This document shows, piece after piece, positions 56,505 through 64,000 of a stretch of 64,000 bases of DNA (position 1 is its first letter; every line of letters begins with the position of its first letter). Made by a program: the position numbers and the translations under genes. The notes below the pieces were generated by a model. It did no database searches and was not told where the DNA came from. It saw nothing but the letters and a program-made list of their open reading frames with translations. Origin of the DNA: Candidatus Binatus sp. (GTDB lineage: Bacteria > Desulfobacterota > Binatia > Binatales > Binataceae); contig NZ_JAUSKL010000107.1 in the NCBI RefSeq assembly GCF_030646925.1, forward strand, positions 45,050 to 109,049, read 5' to 3'.

Positions 56505-57815
56505 ATGACCCAGATAGAAGCCGCACGCAAAGGCATAATCACTCGCCAGATGACCGAGGTGGCAGAGGACGAGGGCCTCCCCGCCGAAGAAATTCGCGCG
56601 CTGGTCGCGACTGGCGAAGTCGTCATCCCGCACAACCATCATCACGAATTCCGCGCGATCGGAATCGGCAAGAATCTGCGCACCAAGGTCAACGCCAACA
56701 TCGGCGCTTCGAATTTTCATCAACTGATCGAGGAAGAAGTCGAAAAACTTTACACCGCGGTCCGCTTCGGCTCCGACTCGGTGATGGATCTTTCGACCGG
56801 CGCCGACCTCGACAAGATTCGCGTCGAGATACTCTCGCGATGCCCGGTGATTCTCGGCACGGTGCCGATTTATCAGCTTGGTTCCGAGCGTTCGATCATG
56901 GAGATGGACGCGGAATTTTTCCTCGACGTGATCGAACGGCAGGCGCGCCAGGGCGTCGATTACATGACGCTGCATTGCGGCGTCACGCGCGAGAGCGTGA
57001 AGCGGCTGCGCGGGCACCATCGGATCGAAGGAATTGTGTCGCGCGGCGGCGCGATGCTGGCGGCGTGGATCGAGCGGACCGGCAACGAGAATCCGCTCTA
57101 CGAGCACTTCGACGAAGTGTGCGCCGTGCTGCGCGAGCATGACGTGACGATCTCGCTGGGCGACGGCTTGCGTCCGGGTGCGACCGGCGATGCCACCGAT
57201 CGCGGGCAGCTCGCGGAATTGCTGGTGCTAGGCGAGTTGACCGAACGGGCGCGCGCGCTGGGCGTGCAGGTGATGATCGAGGGTCCGGGGCACGTGCCGC
57301 TCGATCAGATCGAAGCCAACGTGAAACTCGAGAAGCGGGTTTGCGGCGGCGCTCCCTTCTATGTGCTGGGTCCGCTGACTTGCGATGTCGCGCCCGGCTA
57401 TGACCACATCACCGGTGCGATTGGCGGGGCGATCGCGTCGGCGGCGGGCACCGATTTTCTTTGCTACGTCACGCCGGCGGAGCATCTGCGATTGCCTGAT
57501 ATCGACGACGTGCGCGAGGGCGTGATCGCGACGCGAATCGCGGCGCACTCGGGCGACCTGGTCAAGGGCGTGCGCGGCGCAAAAGTCTGGAACGATCAGA
57601 TGTCGCGTTATCGCAAGGCGCTCAATTGGGAAGGGATGTACGCGATGGCGATGGATCCCGACAAGGCGCGCCGCTACAAGGAAGAAAGCGAAGCGGCGGG
57701 CAGCAACGTTTGCACGATGTGCGGCTCGCTCTGCTCGATCAATATCGACAATGCGGCGCTGAAGTTCACCAAGAAGCGCGCGCTGGCGGAGGCGCCCGCT
57801 CATGCCGCCGGCTGA
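56505..57815 (+). CDS. thiC: Phosphomethylpyrimidine synthase ThiC (short form)
   Basis: The 436-residue radical-SAM enzyme converts aminoimidazole ribotide to HMP phosphate for thiamin. NANIGAS, MDLSTGADLDKIR, SRGGAML, GDGLRPGATGDATDRGQ and MIEGPGHVPLDQIEANV are conserved, and the C-terminal cluster motif is CTMCGSLC (CX2CX3C). It is the short form without the N-terminal domain of enterobacterial ThiC. The start has AAAGGTGA upstream. I see no TPP riboswitch in the 97-base leader. The related benzimidazole synthase BzaF is a less likely alternative. Confidence 0.92.
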   Translation: MTQIEAARKGIITRQMTEVAEDEGLPAEEIRALVATGEVVIPHNHHHEFRAIGIGKNLRTKVNANIGASNFHQLIEEEVEKLYTAVRFGSDSVMDLSTGADLDKIRVEILSRCPVILGTVPIYQLGSERSIMEMDAEFFLDVIERQARQGVDYMTLHCGVTRESVKRLRGHHRIEGIVSRGGAMLAAWIERTGNENPLYEHFDEVCAVLREHDVTISLGDGLRPGATGDATDRGQLAELLVLGELTERARALGVQVMIEGPGHVPLDQIEANVKLEKRVCGGAPFYVLGPLTCDVAPGYDHITGAIGGAIASAAGTDFLCYVTPAEHLRLPDIDDVREGVIATRIAAHSGDLVKGVRGAKVWNDQMSRYRKALNWEGMYAMAMDPDKARRYKEESEAAGSNVCTMCGSLCSINIDNAALKFTKKRALAEAPAHAAG

Positions 57816-58284
57816 GGTGAACGGCAAACCGGATCCGGAAGCGCTCGAACTCGCGCTGCCGGATCAGAGCGGCGAAATTCGCAAGCTTGCGGATTTTCGC
57901 GGCCGCAACGTGATCGTCTATTTCTACCCGATGGACGACACGCCGGGATGCACCGTCGAGGCGAAGGAGTTTCGCGACTCGTTCGAGCAGTTCGAAGAGC
58001 TGGGCTGCGCGATCGTGGGCGTCAGCACTGATTCCGTCGCGCGTCATCGCGCGTTCGCAGACAAGCACGACTTCCCGTTTATCCTGCTGTCGGACGAGGG
58101 TGGCCGCCTCGCCGATGCGTTCGGCGTGCTGAAGGGCTCGCGCGCGGCGCGGACGACTTTCGTGTTCGATCGCGGCCTCCGGATGCGCACGACGTTTCGC
58201 GACGTGACGCCGCGCGGGCATGCGGCGCAAGTGCTCAATTTCGTCCGCACGCTGGTCGAATCTCATCGGATGCTCGGCGGCTGA
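57802..58284 (+). CDS. BCP/AhpC-type peroxiredoxin lacking the usual resolving Cys
   Basis: The 160-residue thiol peroxidase has the active-site stretch FYPMDDTPGCTVEAKEFRD with peroxidatic Cys50. The resolving Cys found five residues later in classical BCP is Lys55 here; Cys69 is the only nearby alternative. The gene overlaps the end of thiC by 14 bases, so it is translated from the same message. Confidence 0.9.
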   Translation: MPPAEVNGKPDPEALELALPDQSGEIRKLADFRGRNVIVYFYPMDDTPGCTVEAKEFRDSFEQFEELGCAIVGVSTDSVARHRAFADKHDFPFILLSDEGGRLADAFGVLKGSRAARTTFVFDRGLRMRTTFRDVTPRGHAAQVLNFVRTLVESHRMLGG

Positions 58285-58375
58285 CGCCCCAATCGCGCGG
58301 CCTAGCACGGAGTCGCGCGATGGTTATAGTTGTATATTGAAACCGGCTACTCCGGCCGCGGATGGATAGATCTCT

Positions 58376-59614
58376 ATGGCGAAATCCTCAAAAAATATTC
58401 TCGACGAAGCGCGCTCCTCGATTAAGCAAATCGATATCGATGAAGCGCGCCGGATGATCGAAAAGCCGGGCACCGTGCTGCTCGACGTGCGCGAAAGCGA
58501 CGAGTGGCGGCAGGGGCATATTCCGCAGGCGGTCGGCATTCCGCGCGGATTCCTGGAGTTGCGAATCGAGGAAAAAGTCCCTGACCACAAGACGCCGGTG
58601 ATTCTGCAGTGCGCGTCGGGCACGCGCTCGCTGCTGGCGGCGCGAACGCTGCGCGAACTCGGTTACGACAACGTTTACAATCTCACCGGCGGCTTCAACG
58701 CGTGGAAGGACCGCGGGCTGCCGTGGATCGCCGACCGCAATTTCACGCAGGACGAACTCACCCGCTACGCGCGTCATTTTGTGATTCCCGAAGTAGGCGA
58801 GAAGGGACAGGCCAAGCTGCTCGATTCGAAGGTGCTGCTGCTCGGCACGGGCGCGCTCGGCTCGCCGTCGGCGCTGTATCTCGCGGCGGCGGGCGTCGGC
58901 ACGATTGGACTGGTGGATTTCGACGTCGTCGATATGTCGAATCTGCAGCGGCAGATAATCCATACGACGGAACGGGTCGGGATGCTCAAGACGGAATCGG
59001 CGCAGAAGCAAATCAACGCGCTCAATCCGGGCACCAAAGTGATTCGGCACGACGTGCGGCTCACGTCCGAGAACGCGATGGAGATCATCAAGGACTACGA
59101 CGTCGTGGTGAACTGCGGCGACAATTTTCCGACGCGCTACCTGATCAACGACGCGTGCGTGTTCGCAAAGAAGCCGCTGGTCGATGGCGCGATCTACCGC
59201 TTCGAGGGCAACACCACGGTTTTCTACCCGGCCAAGGGCGGACCCTGCTATCGATGCCTCTATCCGGAGCCGGCGCCGCCTGACATGGCGCCCTCGTGCG
59301 CGGAGGCGGGCGTGCTCGGCGCGATTCCCGGACTGATCGGATCGATCGAAGCGCTCGAGGCGATCAAGCTGCTGATCGGCGCGGGGCATCCGCTGATCGG
59401 CAAGATGGTGTACTTCGACACGCTGTCGGACAAGGACTTCGTGCGAGTGCTGAAGATTCGCAAGGATCCGAAGTGCCCGGTCTGCAGCGAGCATCCGACG
59501 CAGACGACGCTGATCGATTACGAGGCGTTCTGCGGCCTCGCTCCGGCGAGCAACGGCGCATCGCATGCCGACGTCGGCGTCGCGCACGCGGCTGAGGGAG
59601 CATCGGCGCGCTAG
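58376..59614 (+). CDS. Rhodanese-ThiF/MoeB fusion adenylyltransferase
   Basis: The 412-residue protein has an N-terminal rhodanese domain (residues about 20-117, active Cys79 in CASGTRS) followed by an E1-like adenylyltransferase (GTGALGS at 157-163, QRQIIH, PSCAEAGVLGA, and zinc pairs CYRC and CPVC). Such proteins activate and sulfurate the C-terminus of ThiS or MoaD-type carriers for thiamin, molybdopterin or cysteine. The domain order is the reverse of MOCS3/MoeZ. Being close to thiC makes a thiamin role plausible, but no sulfur-carrier gene is in the window. Confidence 0.9.
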   Translation: MAKSSKNILDEARSSIKQIDIDEARRMIEKPGTVLLDVRESDEWRQGHIPQAVGIPRGFLELRIEEKVPDHKTPVILQCASGTRSLLAARTLRELGYDNVYNLTGGFNAWKDRGLPWIADRNFTQDELTRYARHFVIPEVGEKGQAKLLDSKVLLLGTGALGSPSALYLAAAGVGTIGLVDFDVVDMSNLQRQIIHTTERVGMLKTESAQKQINALNPGTKVIRHDVRLTSENAMEIIKDYDVVVNCGDNFPTRYLINDACVFAKKPLVDGAIYRFEGNTTVFYPAKGGPCYRCLYPEPAPPDMAPSCAEAGVLGAIPGLIGSIEALEAIKLLIGAGHPLIGKMVYFDTLSDKDFVRVLKIRKDPKCPVCSEHPTQTTLIDYEAFCGLAPASNGASHADVGVAHAAEGASAR

Positions 59615-59648
59615 CTCTGGTTTCTTGAGTCGAAAATCTGGTTTGATG

Positions 59649-59687
59649 GCGGCGGACGCTTATCACGGCGTTCGCCGCAGTTTTTTT
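59649..59687 (+). terminator. Rho-independent terminator after the rhodanese-ThiF gene
   Basis: An 11-bp stem (59649-59659 with 59668-59678, one G-T pair) is followed by AG and a run of seven T (59681-59687). Confidence 0.8.
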
Positions 59688-59776
59688 GCCGCGGATTTCT
59701 TCGAGTTGCTCGGGAGCTAAACTGAATGGCGCTTGGACCATTTTACGTCGCGGATAAAATAAGGCATGGAGTCGGA

Positions 59777-60427
59777 ATGAGAGGAGTCGCGTTGTTTATG
59801 CGCCACGGCGAGACCGCGTGGAATCGCGAAGGCCGCGTGATGGGCCGCGTTCCGATCGATCTCGATGAAGACGGCCGCGCACAGGTGGCGGCCTCGATTC
59901 CGTTCGCGAGGCTGATTGCGCCCGACTTGATCGTCACGAGTCCGTTGCCGCGCGCACGCCAATCGGCGGAGATCATCGCAAGCGGAGTCGGCGGCGTGCA
60001 GATAGTCGAAGAGGAGCAAATCGCGGAAGTTCAGTACGGGCGATGGGAGGGGATGGTGTACGACGACCTGATCGACGACCCCGACTATCGGCACTATCGC
60101 AAGCATTCGCTCGATACGCCGACGCCCGGCGGCGAGACGATCGCGCAGGTGCAATCGCGCGGAGTCGAGGCGGTGAATCGCGCGGTCGCGGCGCACGAGG
60201 GCCGACGCATCCTGTTCGTCTCGCACGGCGACATAATCCGCACGATTTTATGTCATTACATGGGAATGGAGCTGGCGAACTTTCGGCGCATCCGGGTGGA
60301 CAACGCGACGTTCTCCGCGATTCAGATCATCGGCGACTTCGCCGAAATCAAATTTCTGAATCTGCTGCCGGACCCCGGGCGCGCTTTCGTCGCGCCGTTC
60401 GTATCGAAGAAGAGCAAGCCGGTTTAG
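59777..60427 (+). CDS. Histidine phosphatase (phosphoglycerate-mutase-like) family protein
   Basis: The 216-residue protein has the phosphohistidine motif MRHGETAWNREG at residues 8-19, Arg in SPLPRARQSAEII, Glu in EVQYGRWEGM and His in VSHGDIIRTIL. The family removes phosphate from sugars or small metabolites; cofactor-dependent mutase activity is unlikely without the mutase-specific residues. I chose the ATG at 59777 with GGAG five bases upstream. Confidence 0.88.
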   Translation: MRGVALFMRHGETAWNREGRVMGRVPIDLDEDGRAQVAASIPFARLIAPDLIVTSPLPRARQSAEIIASGVGGVQIVEEEQIAEVQYGRWEGMVYDDLIDDPDYRHYRKHSLDTPTPGGETIAQVQSRGVEAVNRAVAAHEGRRILFVSHGDIIRTILCHYMGMELANFRRIRVDNATFSAIQIIGDFAEIKFLNLLPDPGRAFVAPFVSKKSKPV

Positions 60428-60447
60428 GATCGCGCGATGCGATCGGC

Positions 60448-61641
60448 TCAGGGAATCGCGCTGCTGCCAGAAGGATCGTAGGAGGCTGATTCCGAGTGGC
60501 GCCCGCCGATTTCGATTCCTTTGCGCACGCGAACATCGGCGCTTGGATTGCCGGGAACGTCAACGCGCAGACTGCGATATCCGCCCGAAGCGGCATCCGG
60601 CGCGACGAATCCAACCGTGTACTGCTCGCGCAACTCGAGGCTGATACTCTCGCAGGCGCGCCGCAGCAACTCACCGTCGCCGACCTGCCTGACGATGTAA
60701 GTCTTGGCGCCGCTCTCAGTCGAAAGCTTTTGCAGCGTTTGCGCATCGACGCGATCGAGCTCCGTGCCGCCGACGATGAACGGCCCGACCGCGATCGACA
60801 GCCCCGACGCGTTGGGATCGCCGATTCCGATCGAATACACCAGCACGCCCATCCGCCGCGCCTGCGCGACGACTGCTTCGACCGAGGCTGAGCTCGAATT
60901 GTCCATTCCGTCGGTCACCACGAGCAGAGCTTTCTTGTCGTAGCGCCCGTGCTGGACCATCTGCAGGCCCTGCATGATCACGTCGAACAGCGCGGTCTGT
61001 CCGTAGGCATGCAGCAGCGCAAGCCGGCGCATTACGAGGTCGTGATTGATCGTGAACGGCTGCAGCAGAAACGGCTTGCTCGAGAACGCAAACAGAAAGA
61101 TGTCATCCTTGTCGTTCAGATTGCGGATGAACTGCGCGATTGCCGCGCGCGCCTGCACGATCTTGGGCGTCATGCTGCCCGATGTATCGACCAGAATCCC
61201 AATCGAGACCGGAGTGTTCAGATCCTGGCGAAAAAACTGGATCGGGCGCTGCTGGCCGTCCATGTAGAGCTTGAAGTCGTCCTTCTGGAGCCCGGTTACG
61301 TAGGTGCCGTTGGGATCGGTGACGGTGACCGTGACCTGCGCATAGCCCGGCTGTTCGCGCAATTGCCGCGACGGGATGACGAGTTCCTGCCCGCCTTGCG
61401 GAACCTGCGGCGGGATGTTGAGCGCGCCGCCCTGTTGCTGCTGCTGGCGCGGTACCGCCGGCAGTTCGAGCGTGGAACTTTGCTGATTCTGATTGGCGGG
61501 GATTTGCTGGCGCGGCGGCGGCACGCTGCCCTGCTGCTGCGCATTCGCCGGCATCGACGCCGCGATAAATATCGTGAGCATCGCCGCAAAAATCGCGACT
61601 ACCCTCGAGCTGTGCCGCGCGTGATTGCTTGATTTTGTCAT
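60448..61641 (-). CDS. Secreted VWA-domain protein
   Basis: The 397-residue protein has a signal peptide (hydrophobic about 13-30, cleavage after ANA at 34), a Gln/Pro-rich linker (35-95), a beta-sandwich segment (QVTVTVTDPNGTYVTGLQ) and a von Willebrand A domain whose metal-site motif DTSGS is at 152-156, with a later TDGMDNSS. It resembles the VWFA-related proteins abundant in Acidobacteria. It probably mediates protein contacts in the periplasm or at the surface. Confidence 0.85.
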   Translation of the reverse strand: MTKSSNHARHSSRVVAIFAAMLTIFIAASMPANAQQQGSVPPPRQQIPANQNQQSSTLELPAVPRQQQQQGGALNIPPQVPQGGQELVIPSRQLREQPGYAQVTVTVTDPNGTYVTGLQKDDFKLYMDGQQRPIQFFRQDLNTPVSIGILVDTSGSMTPKIVQARAAIAQFIRNLNDKDDIFLFAFSSKPFLLQPFTINHDLVMRRLALLHAYGQTALFDVIMQGLQMVQHGRYDKKALLVVTDGMDNSSSASVEAVVAQARRMGVLVYSIGIGDPNASGLSIAVGPFIVGGTELDRVDAQTLQKLSTESGAKTYIVRQVGDGELLRRACESISLELREQYTVGFVAPDAASGGYRSLRVDVPGNPSADVRVRKGIEIGGRHSESASYDPSGSSAIP

Positions 61642-61851
61642 CGGATGCGAACCCGCCGAAAGCGCTCCTTCTCAATGATCCTATTTGCCCCCGCTTTGGG
61701 CAAGCTGGTCATTTTCCGGCGCTCTCGGGACAGTCCGAGTCTTCACATATGATTGGACGAATTCGCGACCCTGATGTTTCAGAATTTCAGCCCGCAACGT
61801 TGAAACAATTCGACGCGCGGCCTAGCATTACCGCAATCCTGCACCCAACCG

Positions 61852-62214
61852 ATGAGCCAACCGCCAAAAATCGATCCCCTCGCGCCCGCTGCTCAACGCG
61901 ATACCGCGCTCACGATGGATAGCGCCGGGTTGGTGATCGAGTGGAGCGACGATGCCGAAGCGATTTTCGGCTGGAGCAGCGCCGACGCGATCGGCCGCCG
62001 GCTCTCCGAATTGATCATTCCTGAGCGCCTTCGCTCGATGCATGAAGCGGGATTGAAGCGGTTCATGGCCGGCGGACCGGGCACGGTGCTGAATCGCGCG
62101 ATCGAGATTGCGGCGATCGACCGCGACGGCCGCGAGTTTACGGTCGAGGTCCATATCACTCCTGAAAAGACTGCTCACGAGCTTAGGTTCGCGACGTCGG
62201 TGCGCAAGCTTTAG
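61852..62214 (+). CDS. Stand-alone PAS-domain protein
   Basis: The 120-residue protein consists almost wholly of one PAS domain (TMDSAGLVIEWSDDAEAIFG, GRRLSELIIPE, RDGREFTVEVHITP). No kinase, cyclase or DNA-binding part is attached, so it may be a sensor that works with another protein. The 210-base gap to the VWA gene is divergent and may hold both promoters. Confidence 0.82.
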   Translation: MSQPPKIDPLAPAAQRDTALTMDSAGLVIEWSDDAEAIFGWSSADAIGRRLSELIIPERLRSMHEAGLKRFMAGGPGTVLNRAIEIAAIDRDGREFTVEVHITPEKTAHELRFATSVRKL

Positions 62215-62361
62215 CGACCCGCGCGAATCCATCGAGGCGGGCTCTGCCGCACAATCGACCGAGCGACGGCGATTTATTGTTTTGGCGCCGATTTCAGCCT
62301 AAGTTGAAAAATCGGCCCATCGTCACAGCCTGCCCGCGGCGAACCGGCAAAGCGAGGATCA

Positions 62362-63585
62362 ATGATGAAGTTCGGAATATTCATGGCGCCGTTCCATCGC
62401 GTCGGCGAAAATCCGACGCTGTGTTTCGAGCGCGACATGCAACTGATCGAATGGCTCGACGATCTCGGCTACGAAGAGGCGTTCATCGGCGAGCATCATT
62501 CGTCGGGCTGGGAAACGATCTCGTCGCCGGAGATTTTCATGGCGGTGGCGGCGGCGCGCACGCGCCGAATCATGCTGGGCTCGGGCGTCGTGAGCATCCC
62601 GTATCATCATCCGTTTCACGTCGCGAACCGGTTCGCGCTGCTCGACCATCTGACGCGCGGGCGCGTGATGCTCGGCTGCGGTCCGGGAGCGTTGGCCGGC
62701 GATGCGCGGATGCTGGGGATCCAGACGACGACGCAGCGCAAACGGATGGTCGAAGGCGTCAAGGCGATCATCCGGCTGTTCACCGAGGAAGGAAAAATTT
62801 CAATCGACGGCTCGTACTTCAAACTCGTCGATGCGCACTTGCAGGTGAAACCGTTTCAGCAGCCGCACATGCCGATCTTCGTCGCGAGCACGATCTCGCC
62901 GTCGGGGATGGTCGCGGCGGGAGAGTTGGGGGTTGGCGTGCTCTCGGTCGCATCTTACGCGCCGAGTGGACTCGACGATCTGGTCAGGCGCTGGGCGATG
63001 GCCGAGGAGACCGCCGCCGAACACGGCAAATCAGTCGATCGGAAGAACTGGCGGCTGGTGTTTCCGATTCATCTGGCGGAGACGCGCGAGGAAGCGCTGA
63101 ACGATATTCGCGCCGGCGCGAACCGCTGGATTCACGAATACTTCATCTCGACGCTGGGCGCGCGCTTGCAGTTCGAAGAATATCCCGGCCAGCCGGTCGA
63201 GGAGATGACGGTCGATCGCATGGTTGCGCGCGGCGGCACGATCATCGGCACGCCGGACGACGCGATCGCAAAAATCAAGGAACTGCAGCAGGCGACCGGC
63301 GGCTTCGGCGGCCTCCTGGGCTTGGCGCATGAGTGGACCACCCGCGAGAAGACGTTGCGCTCATACGAGCTGTTCGCCAGATACGTTGCGCCGCAGTTTC
63401 AGGGTCCGGTCGCGAGCCAGGTGCAGTACTCGAACGAGTGGGCGCGGGAGCATCGCGACGAGTTGTTTTCCAATGCGGTCGCGGGAGTGCTCACCGCGAT
63501 GCAGGAGTACGCGCAAGGCAAAATCGAAAAGGGCGAGCCGGTGCCCGAGATGCTGACGATGCCGCCGACTCGAATCCGTCCGTAA
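62362..63585 (+). CDS. LLM-class flavin-dependent oxidoreductase (luciferase-like)
   Basis: The 407-residue TIM-barrel protein of the bacterial luciferase family has KFGIFMAPFHRVGENPT, an AFIGEHHSSGW motif near residue 45, RIMLGSGVVSIPYHHP and MLGCGPGALAGDARMLG. Members use FMNH2 or F420 to oxidise long-chain, terpenoid or similar compounds. The preferred cofactor and substrate are not visible. Two adjacent ATGs occur at the start; I took the first. Confidence 0.88.
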   Translation: MMKFGIFMAPFHRVGENPTLCFERDMQLIEWLDDLGYEEAFIGEHHSSGWETISSPEIFMAVAAARTRRIMLGSGVVSIPYHHPFHVANRFALLDHLTRGRVMLGCGPGALAGDARMLGIQTTTQRKRMVEGVKAIIRLFTEEGKISIDGSYFKLVDAHLQVKPFQQPHMPIFVASTISPSGMVAAGELGVGVLSVASYAPSGLDDLVRRWAMAEETAAEHGKSVDRKNWRLVFPIHLAETREEALNDIRAGANRWIHEYFISTLGARLQFEEYPGQPVEEMTVDRMVARGGTIIGTPDDAIAKIKELQQATGGFGGLLGLAHEWTTREKTLRSYELFARYVAPQFQGPVASQVQYSNEWAREHRDELFSNAVAGVLTAMQEYAQGKIEKGEPVPEMLTMPPTRIRP

Positions 63586-63720
63586 ACTCGCGGTCGAAGT
63601 CTGGATCGCGGGTCGAGGCACTCGGTGGAGCTTTTGATTCGTTCCACGCGACCTTGCTGGGCTGATTAGACATTACTTATCCGGGATGAAACAACGAGTG
63701 GTACAGATGACCGCCCTCGA

Positions 63721-63999
63721 TCAGGCGATTGTCGGCCATCTTCGCCGGAGTATGGAAGCGCGGGTTGTATCCAGCACCGCCAGCGCTGCACGGTTTACAT
63801 CGACTATCTCTCTGAAGTCTCTGAGTTGTCCTTTGATCCCGGCTGCATGAAGCGTCGCCAGCAGGGCCGCCGCTGAGGTCAGCAAAGTATTGTGAGCCTG
63901 GACTGTTTCATCGTACGTGCCGAGAGATGCGCCAGCGCACTGTCCACGAAGGCAATGCAAGTAGTGGCGGAAGGCCGCTTGCTCCGTGAAACCTGAGGA
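63721..63999 (-). CDS. Partial hypothetical protein at the right edge
   Basis: A minus-strand frame is open from the window edge to a TGA at 63721-63723, giving about 92 C-terminal residues. It appears helical (EQAAFRHYLHCLRGQ, TVQAHNTLLTSAAALLATLH). The family is not recognised and the frame could be chance, but codon use is acceptable. Confidence 0.35.
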   Translation of the reverse strand, partial: SSGFTEQAAFRHYLHCLRGQCAGASLGTYDETVQAHNTLLTSAAALLATLHAAGIKGQLRDFREIVDVNRAALAVLDTTRASILRRRWPTIA

Positions 64000-64000
64000 T

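Overview
The window is a GC-rich chromosomal segment (roughly 60 percent GC or more over most of its length) from a Gram-negative, probably soil or aquatic, uncultured-type bacterium. The evidence for this is an LptF/LptG pair for lipopolysaccharide export, dense codon use ending in G or C, zinc-binding forms of several ribosomal proteins, and acyl-CoA, luciferase-like and amidohydrolase enzymes around the core genes. A deltaproteobacterial or Binatota-like lineage fits best, but this is inference because the window holds no 16S rRNA gene.

Positions 1-1189 are visibly lower in GC and hold the end of a possible nuclease-like gene and an unrecognised small gene. From 1416 to 14400 most genes lie on the minus strand: a 3-hydroxyacyl-CoA dehydrogenase/thiolase pair, glucose-6-phosphate dehydrogenase, a tightly overlapping six-gene operon (lipoate-ligase-like protein, HEAT-repeat protein, PNPOx-like flavoprotein, M24 peptidase, HAD phosphatase, GST) and lptF-lptG. 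VanZ-like and YciI-like genes interrupt on the plus strand. A small palindromic repeat occurs three times in this part.

From 14542 to 49191 everything is on the plus strand and forms the core gene-expression block: rlmB; four tRNAs (Thr-TGT, Tyr-GTA, Gly-TCC, Thr-GGT), rpmG, tRNA-Trp, secE, nusG, rplKAJL, rpoBC and a strong terminator; then the str (rpsL, rpsG, fusA, tuf), S10, spc and alpha clusters through rplQ, with secY, adk, map and infA in their usual places, closed by a second strong terminator. Gene order is classical. The interest lies in details: no tuf next to the tRNA cluster, an arginine at the streptomycin-linked residue 88 of S12, a four-cysteine motif in EF-Tu, and long low-complexity tails on L5, S11, L10 and L17.

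From 49349 to the end lies a mixed accessory and metabolic region: a small unknown gene, tldD-tldE, a Crp/Fnr regulator with a possible operator, an amidohydrolase followed by a secreted protein, an isolated nuoI with a small membrane protein, thiC with a peroxiredoxin and an N-terminal rhodanese-ThiF fusion, a histidine phosphatase, a secreted VWA protein, a lone PAS domain, a luciferase-like oxidoreductase, and a partial reading frame at the right edge. I found no CRISPR array, prophage, transposase or rRNA gene. No obvious new multi-gene system stands out; the best candidates are the lipoate-ligase-like operon and the left-edge nuclease-like gene.
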